Shown here: positions 56,459-64,000 of the stretch, piece by piece
Layout of the letters: each line of letters starts with the position of its first letter
Position numbering within the stretch: position 1 is the stretch's first letter
NCBI GenBank assembly: GCA_900546145.1
Contig: URBN01000002.1
Coordinates: 1 to 64,000, forward strand
Direction: 5' to 3'
DNA: 64,000 bases
From: an uncultured Desulfovibrio sp.
GTDB lineage: Bacteria > Desulfobacterota > Desulfovibrionia > Desulfovibrionales > Desulfovibrionaceae
Notes under the pieces: model-generated
Databases searched by the model: none
What the model saw: only the letters and a program-made list of their open reading frames with translations
What the model was told of the DNA's origin: nothing
Position numbers and translations under genes: made by a program

Positions 56459-57634
56459 TTATTCGGCGTCACCATTGGTATGGCCGACTTCGAACTTGAC
56501 ACCCAGAGCGATCTTCCAGAGCAGGGAGAGAACCAGGGCACCAACGGCGTAAACGCCGATGGTGACGCTGATCTCACGCAGCGTGGGAGTGTACAGGGTG
56601 ACGGCTTCGTACATGTTGGGTGTGAAACCGCCGATAAGCAGGCCAAGGCCCTTATCGATCCAGGTCGCGAGGACGAGGAGGATAAGAGCGAGAGGCATGA
56701 ACCTGCCGGTACGGGTATGGGGGTTGATGAGCAGGGTCAGGCAGATGGCGGTGAAGATAACAGCCATCCACATGAAGAAGGTAACCCAGCCAGTGATGCC
56801 ATCGTAACCGGAGAACAGGAAGACCAGCGGAGCGGAATGGCCGGGAATGCCGCTGTAGAATGCGGTGAACACTTCAAGCAGATAGAAGAAGACGTTCAGG
56901 CACATGGCATAGGTGATAATGGTGGCCAGAGTCCTGATGGCGGCTTTGCCGGGGTTGAAGCCAGTGAGCTTGCGCAGCACGAGAATGAGCAGAAGCAGAA
57001 TGGCAGGTCCGGAGCAGAAGGCGGAGGACAGGAAGCGGGCAGCCATAATGGCGGACAGCCAGTAATGACGTCCGGGGATGCCGGCGTACAGGAAAGCCGT
57101 GACAGTGTGGATTGAGAAAGCCCAGACAATGGAAAGGTAGGCGAGATAGCGGATCCAGTTCGGGGCGGCGGTGTCATGGCGCTCGGCCTCAAGGGTGACC
57201 CAGCCGATGATGCAGTTCAGCAGGAGGTAACCGATGAGGACGATCATATCATAGAACATGACCGAGTTCGGGGTGGGGTGCAGGAGCACGTTCATCATGC
57301 GCTGGGGCTGGCCCAGGTCGACCACGATGAAGAGGCAGCACATGATCACGGCCGCGATGGCCATGAACTCGCCGAAGATGATCATGATCTTGAATTTCTG
57401 GTAGTGATGGAAATAGGTGGGCAGAACCAGCATAACGGCGGAAGCGGCCACACCGACGAGGTAGGTGAACTGGGAAATATAGAGACCCCAGGACACATCC
57501 CTGCTCATGCCGGTCACGCCGAGACCGTTAAACAGCTGGTAGAGATAGACGCAGAAGCACGCTGCAATGAGAGCCACTAGGAAGAGCAGCCACATGTAGT
57601 AGCGCTTGGAACCTTCAAGAAGTTTTTCAACCAT
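56459..57634 (-). CDS. dsrP: DsrP, NrfD-type membrane quinone-interacting subunit
   Basis: 391 residues with about ten transmembrane segments, NrfD/PsrC family. In the DsrMKJOP complex it is thought to exchange electrons with menaquinone and pass them to DsrO. The start WLLFLVALIAACFCVYLYQLFNGLGVTGMSRDVSWGLYI and the region RMMNVLLHPTPNSVMFYDM are typical. It is the last gene of the operon, 12 bases after dsrO. Confidence 0.95.
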   Translation of the reverse strand: MVEKLLEGSKRYYMWLLFLVALIAACFCVYLYQLFNGLGVTGMSRDVSWGLYISQFTYLVGVAASAVMLVLPTYFHHYQKFKIMIIFGEFMAIAAVIMCCLFIVVDLGQPQRMMNVLLHPTPNSVMFYDMIVLIGYLLLNCIIGWVTLEAERHDTAAPNWIRYLAYLSIVWAFSIHTVTAFLYAGIPGRHYWLSAIMAARFLSSAFCSGPAILLLLILVLRKLTGFNPGKAAIRTLATIITYAMCLNVFFYLLEVFTAFYSGIPGHSAPLVFLFSGYDGITGWVTFFMWMAVIFTAICLTLLINPHTRTGRFMPLALILLVLATWIDKGLGLLIGGFTPNMYEAVTLYTPTLREISVTIGVYAVGALVLSLLWKIALGVKFEVGHTNGDAE

Positions 57635-57646
57635 GTCTTGTTCTCC

Positions 57647-58459
57647 CTAGATGATGTAGTAGACACCGGGCTGAGTCCCAATAGAGGGCTTACGGCGGAT
57701 GGTGTAGTTTTCAGCAAGGGCCTTGCGGACGTTAGAGTTCGGATCCTCGAGGTCGCCGAAGAGGATTTTACCCTTGGAGGCTTCCACGCAGGCAGGCATG
57801 AGCCCCTTCGCCAGACGTTCCACGCAGAACGTGCACTTTTCCACAACACCGATCATACGGGTGGGGAATTCCGGATTCGGAACGGGATCAGGAAGGTACT
57901 TGCGCGGATCGACGAAGTTGAAGGAACGGGCGCCGTAGGGGCATCCGGCCATGCAGAAACGGCAGCCGATGCAGCGGTGGTAGTCCATGGTCACGATGCC
58001 GTTGTCCAGCTTGTAGGTGGCCTGCGTGGGGCAGACGCGAACACAGGGAGGATTGGAGCAGTGGTTGCAGAGCAGGGGGTAGACACGGGCTTTAACGCGA
58101 TCGTTGAGGTAGTGGTTCCCTTCTTCGGGGAACGTATGCTCAAACGTGTCGGTCCACATCCACATGATGCCCTGATGCTCGTGCCCCTCGGCATCCTTCC
58201 CCGAGATTTTGGGGATGTTGTGAGCCTGATTGCAGGCATCAATCATGGGCTGATAATCGAGCGCGGTCTTGAACTCACGGGTATCGATAACCATGGCCCA
58301 GCGTTTCGCCTGAAGGCCCTTGGTGTCGGTCTGTCCCTGTTCGTAATGACCCGGGGCCACAGCGGCCCTCGCCTCACCCGACAGGGACGTGATGCCGCTG
58401 GAGAGGGCAAAGACAGAGAGACCAGCAACCCTGAGGAAAGATCTTCTGGTTCTTTTCAT
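57647..58459 (-). CDS. dsrO: DsrO, periplasmic iron-sulfur protein
   Basis: 270 residues. A Tat signal (RTRRSFLRVAG, cleavage near GEARA) exports the folded protein. Cysteine clusters typical of four-cluster ferredoxins follow: DACNQAH, CNHCSNPPCVRVCP, CIGCRFCMAGCPYG and CTFCVERLAKGLMPACVE. It links the DsrJ haems and the DsrP membrane subunit on the periplasmic side. It begins two bases after dsrJ. Confidence 0.95.
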   Translation of the reverse strand: MKRTRRSFLRVAGLSVFALSSGITSLSGEARAAVAPGHYEQGQTDTKGLQAKRWAMVIDTREFKTALDYQPMIDACNQAHNIPKISGKDAEGHEHQGIMWMWTDTFEHTFPEEGNHYLNDRVKARVYPLLCNHCSNPPCVRVCPTQATYKLDNGIVTMDYHRCIGCRFCMAGCPYGARSFNFVDPRKYLPDPVPNPEFPTRMIGVVEKCTFCVERLAKGLMPACVEASKGKILFGDLEDPNSNVRKALAENYTIRRKPSIGTQPGVYYII

Positions 58460-58461
58460 GG

Positions 58462-58845
58462 TTATTTGCTCCCCTTCGGCAGAACGTGGCAGGACCAGCA
58501 GTAAGGCTCAACATTGTTGGTCTTGTGGCACTTGTCACAGAACTGTTCGTAGTCGTTATGGCACTTGAGACAGGTATTCTGCAGGCTGATGTTCCACTTC
58601 TTGCCGTTTTTGGCGACATAGACGCGGTTGCCCTGACGCAGAGCCTGGTCACGCCATTCATTGAGGAGCTGCATATGTTCGGCCTTCATGAAAGCCGTAT
58701 CTTCGATGCATTCCTTGGCATCTTTGGGCAGACTCACCTTGGGGCTCGCATAGTCGGAAGAACCGAAGCCGGCCCAGAAGGGAGAGGTGCAGACCACCAG
58801 GAAGGCAACAATGCCTACTGTGACAGCTTTAGCGTTGTACAACAT
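58462..58845 (-). CDS. dsrJ: DsrJ, triheme cytochrome c
   Basis: 127 residues. An N-terminal hydrophobic segment (about 7-26) acts as signal or anchor, followed by exactly three haem-c motifs: CLKCH (92-96), CDKCH (103-107) and CWSCH (116-120). The spare Cys46, upstream of the haem motifs, is a candidate for the unusual His/Cys haem ligation known for DsrJ. It lies in the periplasm within DsrMKJOP, three bases after dsrK. Confidence 0.95.
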   Translation of the reverse strand: MLYNAKAVTVGIVAFLVVCTSPFWAGFGSSDYASPKVSLPKDAKECIEDTAFMKAEHMQLLNEWRDQALRQGNRVYVAKNGKKWNISLQNTCLKCHNDYEQFCDKCHKTNNVEPYCWSCHVLPKGSK

Positions 58846-58848
58846 GTA

Positions 58849-60489
58849 CTATTCCCCCTCTTTGCCGTCTGCAGGGGCTTCTTCCTCATCAAGATGGGGA
58901 AGATCTTCCTGACGGAGGTTCATGGTGCGCTTGGGTCCGTTCTTGAGAACGAGGGCGTTGGCAAGCAGCTCGGTCAGGCCGCTGACGGTGACGCCGGGAG
59001 CCCAGTAGTTGGCGAGAGGCGGCAGGGTGGCGCGGTCGATGGCGCAGCAGCAGGCCATACGGTTGACGCCGTACTTCTGCTGGACGTAGCGCAGGGCGTT
59101 GCCACGGGGCATGCCGGAACGCATACGGAGCTCCATGATCTCTTCCGTGTTCAGACCGGAACCGGCGCCGCAGCAGAAGGTCTGCTCGCGGATGGTGTTC
59201 TCGGGCATTTCATAGAAGTGATTGACGCAGTGCTTGAGCACGTAGCGGGGTTCATCAAGAAGGCCCATGGCGCGGGCAGGGTTGCAGGAGTCGTGCCAGG
59301 TGCAGATGAGGTCATCGTTGCGGCTCGGATCAAGCTTCAGCTTGTTGTGCTTGATGAGGTCAGCTTCGAATTCGGCGATGTGCACCATCTTGGTCGCGGC
59401 AGCGTTCTTGAACACCGTGCCGGTGATGGGGGAAACAGGGGTCTGCATGTTGGGCGGAGTGGGCCCGTTGTAGGTGGCCATGTACTGGTTGACGACACGC
59501 CACATATGGCCGCATTCGCCGCCGAGGATCCACTTGACGCCGAGGCGTTCCGCTTCTTCGTACATTTTGGCGTTCAGTTTCTTCGCCATGTTGAAGGAAA
59601 CGAAGGAACCGAAGTTGCCGCCTTCGGAAGCGTAGGTGGACAGCGTGTAGTCGAGATCCAGTTCATTGAACAGGATGAGGTAGCCCATGAAGGTGTAGAT
59701 GCCGGGATCGGCGAACACGTCACCAGAGGGGCAGATGAACAGAATTTCGTGACCGCGTTCGTTGAAGGGCGTCTTGGGTCTGATACCGGTGACGTACTCG
59801 CAGTCATCAGCCAGCATTTCAACAATTTCCTTGTAGGAATGCGGTTTGATGCCGAGGTGGTTGCCGGTGAAGGCGCAGTTCTTCACGGGGTCCATGATCC
59901 AGTGGATGCCGAGGCCGAGCTCATGCAGCATTTCACGGACAAGAGCCGTGATTTCGGCGGTGTCGATGCCGTAGGGGCAGAACAGGGAGCAGCGGCGGCA
60001 CTCGGTGCACTGGTAGGCGTAATAGAAGAGTTCCTTGATGACGCTGTAGTCCAGCTTCCTGGCGCCGATGGTCTTGCCGAGAAGCTTGCCCAGCATGGTG
60101 TAATCGCGGCGGTAGAGGGAGCGGAGAAGCTCGACCCTGAGCACGGGCATGTTCTTCGGATCGTTGGTGCCGAGGAAGAACTGGCACTTATCGGCGCAGG
60201 CGCCGCAGCGTACACAGATGTCCATGAACACCTTGAGGGAGCGGTGCTTCTTCAGGCGATCGTGGAAAGCATCACAGAAGATTTTTTCCCAGCCTTCAGG
60301 CAGGTTCCAGTCTTCGGCCGCGGGATCCCAGGTATGGGGATGCGGCATGTGCAGCTTCTCCATGGTTTCCACTTTGGCAGGATAGCAGAAGCTGCCGGGG
60401 GCAAATTTAGGCTTGTAATCAAGCCAGCTCTGGGCGGGGAATGCCGGCCTGCTGGCAACAAGTTCTTGTGGGGTTGGTAATTTTGCCAT
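58849..60489 (-). CDS. dsrK: DsrK, HdrD-like iron-sulfur subunit
   Basis: 546 residues, cytoplasmic catalytic subunit related to heterodisulfide reductase HdrD. Two [4Fe-4S] motifs: C92-C95-C98-C102 (CVRCGACADKC) and C161-C164-C167-C171 (CTECRRCSLFCP). Then come CCG-type cysteine motifs that bind the non-cubane cluster: GGECGH, WHDSCNP, FCCGAG and ACCCAID. It is proposed to reduce the DsrC trisulfide made by sulfite reductase. It is 11 bases after dsrM. Confidence 0.96.
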   Translation of the reverse strand: MAKLPTPQELVASRPAFPAQSWLDYKPKFAPGSFCYPAKVETMEKLHMPHPHTWDPAAEDWNLPEGWEKIFCDAFHDRLKKHRSLKVFMDICVRCGACADKCQFFLGTNDPKNMPVLRVELLRSLYRRDYTMLGKLLGKTIGARKLDYSVIKELFYYAYQCTECRRCSLFCPYGIDTAEITALVREMLHELGLGIHWIMDPVKNCAFTGNHLGIKPHSYKEIVEMLADDCEYVTGIRPKTPFNERGHEILFICPSGDVFADPGIYTFMGYLILFNELDLDYTLSTYASEGGNFGSFVSFNMAKKLNAKMYEEAERLGVKWILGGECGHMWRVVNQYMATYNGPTPPNMQTPVSPITGTVFKNAAATKMVHIAEFEADLIKHNKLKLDPSRNDDLICTWHDSCNPARAMGLLDEPRYVLKHCVNHFYEMPENTIREQTFCCGAGSGLNTEEIMELRMRSGMPRGNALRYVQQKYGVNRMACCCAIDRATLPPLANYWAPGVTVSGLTELLANALVLKNGPKRTMNLRQEDLPHLDEEEAPADGKEGE

Positions 60490-60500
60490 GGCAGGACTCC

Positions 60501-61535
60501 TTACTCGCCAGACTTAGCAGTGTTTTTGTTTTCCAGCGGCTTATCAACAGGCAGACCAGCACCGACCATAGCTTCGCGGTACATATCCTCGTACTCGGGG
60601 TAAGTAAGGAAATCCTTCGGCGGGTTCCAGGGATTGATGTGACGGATGCGGCGGGTGTTTGCGGGCAGATTGCGCGTGGGGCTGAAGAAGATGCCGGCCA
60701 TGTGGGTCAGCTTGGAGAAGGGGAAGTACGCAAGCAGGACGCTCACGAGGCATACATGGGTGAAGAAGATGGGATCAAGCCCGGCAGCGGAGATGGGATG
60801 GAAATGCACCAGTCCCATGATGAACGCCTTGGCCTGGGTGATGTCCGTCTTGGTGAAGTAACGCATGCAGATGCCGGTACCGGAGATTCCCAGGATGAGC
60901 CACAGCGGGAAGTAATCCTGGAAGAGAGAGATGTAGCGGACACGGGGATTGCACACGCGGCGGAGCAGGAGGAAGCAGACGGCGAGGAAGAGAAGAGCGC
61001 CGGTCCAGAAGAACCTCGGGGCGCCAATCTGCATGATGCCGTCGATCGTTTCAACAAAGCTCACACAGCCGGGAACCGGATCCATGAAGAAGCGGAAGTG
61101 GCGGAAGAAGACGATGAAGAAGCAGTAATGGAAAAGAAGGCCGAAGACCCAGAGCCACTTGGAGGAGTAGTAGACCAGACGGGGGCCCTTGTTGATAGGA
61201 TCATCGGTTTTGATTTCCGCGTTAACGTTGCGGAAAAGAGAACGGAACAGGAACACTTCAAGGAACATACGCTTGACAACACCCCAGGTGGTGTCAGGGC
61301 AGTCCCATTTGGCCTGTTTAATGAAATCAAGAGATTTTTCCTGACCGCCGGTGGTCGGAATGGCGAAAGGAACTGGAGATTTGGCCCACCAGATCATGCG
61401 CCAAACAACGCCGACGAGAAAGATCGCTATCGCCACGTACGGCAGGACAACACCGAACAGGGAACCGAGCCCTGCCTGTGATCCGAACCAGGCGATGATT
61501 GCGACAAGCGCCACAACCAGCAAAGATTTAAACAT
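60501..61535 (-). CDS. dsrM: DsrM, membrane cytochrome b subunit
   Basis: 344 residues, NarI/HdrE-like with about six transmembrane segments. Haem-b His candidates lie in LVHFHPI, THVCLV and THMAGIFF. It takes electrons from menaquinol and feeds DsrK. After an N-terminal pair of helices comes a soluble stretch, then the NarI-like core; the C-terminus is cytoplasmic. It is the first structural subunit gene of the operon. Confidence 0.94.
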   Translation of the reverse strand: MFKSLLVVALVAIIAWFGSQAGLGSLFGVVLPYVAIAIFLVGVVWRMIWWAKSPVPFAIPTTGGQEKSLDFIKQAKWDCPDTTWGVVKRMFLEVFLFRSLFRNVNAEIKTDDPINKGPRLVYYSSKWLWVFGLLFHYCFFIVFFRHFRFFMDPVPGCVSFVETIDGIMQIGAPRFFWTGALLFLAVCFLLLRRVCNPRVRYISLFQDYFPLWLILGISGTGICMRYFTKTDITQAKAFIMGLVHFHPISAAGLDPIFFTHVCLVSVLLAYFPFSKLTHMAGIFFSPTRNLPANTRRIRHINPWNPPKDFLTYPEYEDMYREAMVGAGLPVDKPLENKNTAKSGE

Positions 61536-61559
61536 TCCCTACCTCTCTATACGATAGTG

Positions 61560-62093
61560 TTAGCTTTTGTCCTCTGTATCCAGAGGGCTGCCTCCCACCC
61601 GTTGAGCCCAGCGAACAAGCTGGGCGTGTTGGTTTTTTATTTCCTGGATTCTGTTTTCGGCAACAGTCTCGCGGGATTTCATGTAAATATCGAAGGCCAG
61701 CAGGGCGATGGTGTCCAGCCGGGATTCGGCCTCCAGATATTCATGAAGTTCTTTCTCCCCCTTCATGAGAGGAAGAATATGCTTACGGAGAATCGGCTTC
61801 AGAAGATAGAAGACGAGCATTCCCTGGCTGGGAAGAAAGGTCTGTACGGCACGCAGGTGTACAAAGCGGTCGATGGCAGCCTTAACGTCCTCGGGTTTCT
61901 TATCCCAGCCGGAAACCGCCTCATACACGGTTCTGGCCGCTTCACGGGTCATATCGGCCACAGGGTTGGTGAAAGGATCCTTGACGGTTCTCAGGAAACC
62001 GGTCGTCTGGAGAGGGTACGTCGCGAAAATGGCGTTCACCCACTCATCAATGACTACATCACGATTGTTGAAAAATGTATCCAGTGGCTTCAT
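61560..62093 (-). CDS. RsbRD_N-type protein heading the dsr operon
   Basis: 177 residues, all-helical and cytosolic. The sequence (MKPLDTFFNNRDVVIDEWVNAIFATYP, then TREAARTVYEAV and AIDRFVHLRAVQTFLPSQ) matches the RsbRD_N sensor-type domain, which is also found at the N-terminus of RsbR-like stressosome proteins. Here the domain stands alone. It is 24 bases upstream of dsrM and cotranscribed, a layout known from other Desulfovibrio. The role is unknown; regulation or assembly of DsrMKJOP is an inference. Confidence 0.8.
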   Translation of the reverse strand: MKPLDTFFNNRDVVIDEWVNAIFATYPLQTTGFLRTVKDPFTNPVADMTREAARTVYEAVSGWDKKPEDVKAAIDRFVHLRAVQTFLPSQGMLVFYLLKPILRKHILPLMKGEKELHEYLEAESRLDTIALLAFDIYMKSRETVAENRIQEIKNQHAQLVRWAQRVGGSPLDTEDKS

Positions 62094-62270
62094 CAGAATC
62101 TCTGCGCGGCCCGGGCACAGGCCGGGGAACGCGCTGCTCCGGGGTTAGATTTATCGGGCCTGCCCCATTTCCGGAATTTCAGAGAGGAAAGCGGGGAAAA
62201 GCGCCCAAAAAATGATTAATTCCGTTTAATAAGCAATAAGAAAGTGTCAGTCAATGCAGCCAGAGGGGTT

Positions 62271-63392
62271 CTATTTACGGCTGCGGGGCGCCTGAAACGT
62301 GGGCATGGCCTCGTCATCAGGGCATGGCGTTGATCCCCCGTAGCAGGAGCCGGAAACGGAGCTGTCCGGAGTCTCAAAGGGGAGCCTTTCGTCGCCGCCT
62401 TCCGTCTGCGGGGCTGGGGCAGACTGCTGGGCCGCGGGAGCCTGGTTCTGAACGGGGGCGGGCTGAGCCTCTTCCGCCCGGCCGGCCTTCAGCTGCTCTT
62501 CAAGCTTTGCTTTTTCGGCCTCCAGTCTGGCTATTTCGCTCCGTACATTGCGGGTGAGCTGTGAAGGAAGCCCCCTGTACTCGATGAAGGGAATCACCTT
62601 GGAACCAGACTGATAGACGTGAGCCTTGTTCCTCAGGATGCGGAATTTCAGAAGAAGGGCTTCGGGCGTGAATTCCTGCATGAAAGGCAGCGGCCTGGCG
62701 GACTGGGCTTCCTGAAAAGCGGCACTCACCGTCTCACCCTTCTTCACGGCGCTGACCATATATGCGATGCGGGCAAAATCCTGGGGATATTCGGCGACAG
62801 GGTAGTAGGCCACATCCACCTTGCCGGCCAGGGCCTCTACGGCCTGACGGCAGGCTGAGCAGGAGGGAGAATAGAAGAGATGCACGGACGCTGTCTTTTC
62901 GTTTCCTCCGAGCGACCATGTTGAGACTTCGCTTTTGAGGACAGCACCGATGTTGATGATGAAAAGAACTGACCAGAGGGTCACCAGCAGGGATTTTGCT
63001 GGTTTTTGAAAAGACATGTAGCCGGGGATCCGGTCAGCTTTGCGGAAGCAGAGAAAGATCAGGAAAAAGAATCCGGCCACCACAAGGCAGTTGATGCAGG
63101 GGGCCGTGAAGATCATAAGGGTCAGAAGCAGAACGTCGGCAAAAAGGAAGATCCACGCAAGCACGAATCCCGCGCCGGGATACCGGAATGCCGAGCAGAT
63201 GCCCAGTGCCGTAAAGGCTGCGGCGCCGTACCACCACATGGAAATGCCAGCCAGCTTTACGTCCTCAAAGAGGGTGCAGCCTGCAGTGACACATATTTCG
63301 AAACGGTTCCCCAGACCAATCCAGAGGCAGAAGACGAAAGCGAGGACGCTCAGGAAAAGGGGGAGCACAAGAATATTCGTTGAACGCTTCAT
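62271..63392 (-). CDS. VKOR-like quinone reductase fused to a thioredoxin domain
   Basis: 373 residues. Four or five transmembrane segments carry a vitamin K epoxide reductase layout: loop cysteines C34 and C39 (ICVTAGC), SMWWYG, and the quinone-facing CxxC C99-C102 (PCINC) at the start of the last core helix. A further helix (about 132-150) leads to a periplasmic thioredoxin-like domain with SPSCSAC (C178, C181). The end is a coiled coil (about 285-305) and a Pro/Gln-rich tail with two more cysteines. Such fusions form and relay disulfide bonds to quinone in the envelope. It could supply oxidative folding for the cytochrome and lipoprotein genes nearby, which is an inference. Confidence 0.82.
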   Translation of the reverse strand: MKRSTNILVLPLFLSVLAFVFCLWIGLGNRFEICVTAGCTLFEDVKLAGISMWWYGAAAFTALGICSAFRYPGAGFVLAWIFLFADVLLLTLMIFTAPCINCLVVAGFFFLIFLCFRKADRIPGYMSFQKPAKSLLVTLWSVLFIINIGAVLKSEVSTWSLGGNEKTASVHLFYSPSCSACRQAVEALAGKVDVAYYPVAEYPQDFARIAYMVSAVKKGETVSAAFQEAQSARPLPFMQEFTPEALLLKFRILRNKAHVYQSGSKVIPFIEYRGLPSQLTRNVRSEIARLEAEKAKLEEQLKAGRAEEAQPAPVQNQAPAAQQSAPAPQTEGGDERLPFETPDSSVSGSCYGGSTPCPDDEAMPTFQAPRSRK

Positions 63393-64000
63393 CGGATGTT
63401 TTCAGCACATGCGGCTACGGAAGAGGCTGTGCTGATTCCCGGCTGTTTATGAGTGGAACGCGTGTACGGCCGGAACGCCGGGCGGGTAACCATGCGCCCC
63501 CGGAACCGATAGCGCGGTGCAGTTTCGGAGCGGGATGTAGCGCTGCTGAATGCGTCTGACGGCCGAAGGCTGCAAGGTCCCTGTATAGCCGAGAAGAGCC
63601 TTCAACGCAAACGGAAGAGGTCGTAGTGCAGCCAGGGAAAGAGAAAATCTCCGGGAGGAGCAACTGTCCTCCCTCACCGCCACATGTCCCGTCCGGTACG
63701 GCGTTTTTCTGTTTCTTCCAATCCTGGAGATAACAGCGGGCTGTTATTTTACCAGGCTGGCGGAGATGTTGTTGTGTCCGCCGATTTCGTAAGCGCAGAC
63801 ACTTCTGCTTCTGCTGGCCCTGCAGTTTTTTCGGTGACAGTCCTCAGAGGAGTTTTTTCTGTCTTTAGCATAAGCCCTTTCCCGGGGAGAGTGTGTTTTG
63901 CACTCTGTGGAGCTGTTCCACTGACTGCGGAATTGTCCGGATAAATTATCGGGAACCGGTCAGCTCTGAAGTCTTGTTCCTTTCCGCAGACCTGAGTGGA
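63393..64000. other. Gene-free end of the window
   Basis: No credible gene, RNA or repeat is seen. An 86-codon plus-strand frame at 63684-63944 lacks a ribosome-binding site and any motif. Confidence 0.45.

Noticed and set aside
63684..63944. Possible 86-residue protein near the window end
   Set aside because: No ribosome-binding site or recognisable feature.

Overview
The window reads as a chromosomal segment of a sulfate- or sulfite-reducing bacterium of the Desulfovibrionaceae (Desulfovibrio-like). The main reasons are a complete dsrMKJOP operon preceded by an RsbRD_N-type gene, a single-chain pyruvate:ferredoxin oxidoreductase next to pta and ackA, a cytochrome bd oxidase and SelB. No phage, insertion sequence or CRISPR array was seen. 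Two copies of the chromosomal ParB site parS (one perfect at 544-559, one with a single mismatch inside htpG at 26183-26198) suggest an origin-proximal position, although parA, parB and dnaA are not in the window.

Layout. 0.6-9 kb: a Tat-exported metallophosphoesterase, tRNA-Ser, glnS, tRNA-Lys, tiny membrane peptides, signal peptidase I and a D,D-carboxypeptidase, separated by long gene-free stretches rich in hairpins. 9.5-16.8 kb: por, pta and ackA on the minus strand, giving pyruvate to acetyl-CoA to acetyl phosphate to acetate plus ATP. 17.3-22.0 kb: dus, ispH, selB and an OmpH/Skp-like lipoprotein on the plus strand. 22.4-24.8 kb: cydAB (minus) with a Fur-box-like site upstream. 25.2-37.0 kb: htpG, a BPL_N protein, valS, two small unknown genes, the str genes rpsL-rpsG-fusA, and argJ.

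37.1-53.3 kb is the most unusual region. It is a divergent surface-glycan or glycolipid locus. The minus arm has an alpha-oxoamine synthase, a glycosyltransferase, a polysaccharide deacetylase-like protein, a second glycosyltransferase, an AsnB-type amidotransferase, htpX and a small lipoprotein. The plus arm has a 1075-residue acyltransferase-ACP-(KR/DH-like) protein with no ketosynthase, a TolC-like lipoprotein, a HlyD-like adaptor and a Wzx-like flippase. My inference is that it makes and exports an acylated amino-lipid or an acyl-decorated glycan; I do not recognise it as a described pathway.

53.3-64 kb: rlmN, a degenerate nucleotidyltransferase/HD protein, the dsrMKJOP operon for electron transfer between the membrane or periplasm and dissimilatory sulfite reduction, and a VKOR-thioredoxin fusion.

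The gene-free stretches also hold signals of possible RNA genes: a pair of about 100-nt elements (419-518 and 5344-5444) whose sequence differs where the hairpins pair, a promoter-led run of hairpins (6773-6982), and a plus-strand intrinsic terminator with no recognised gene in front (9396-9420).
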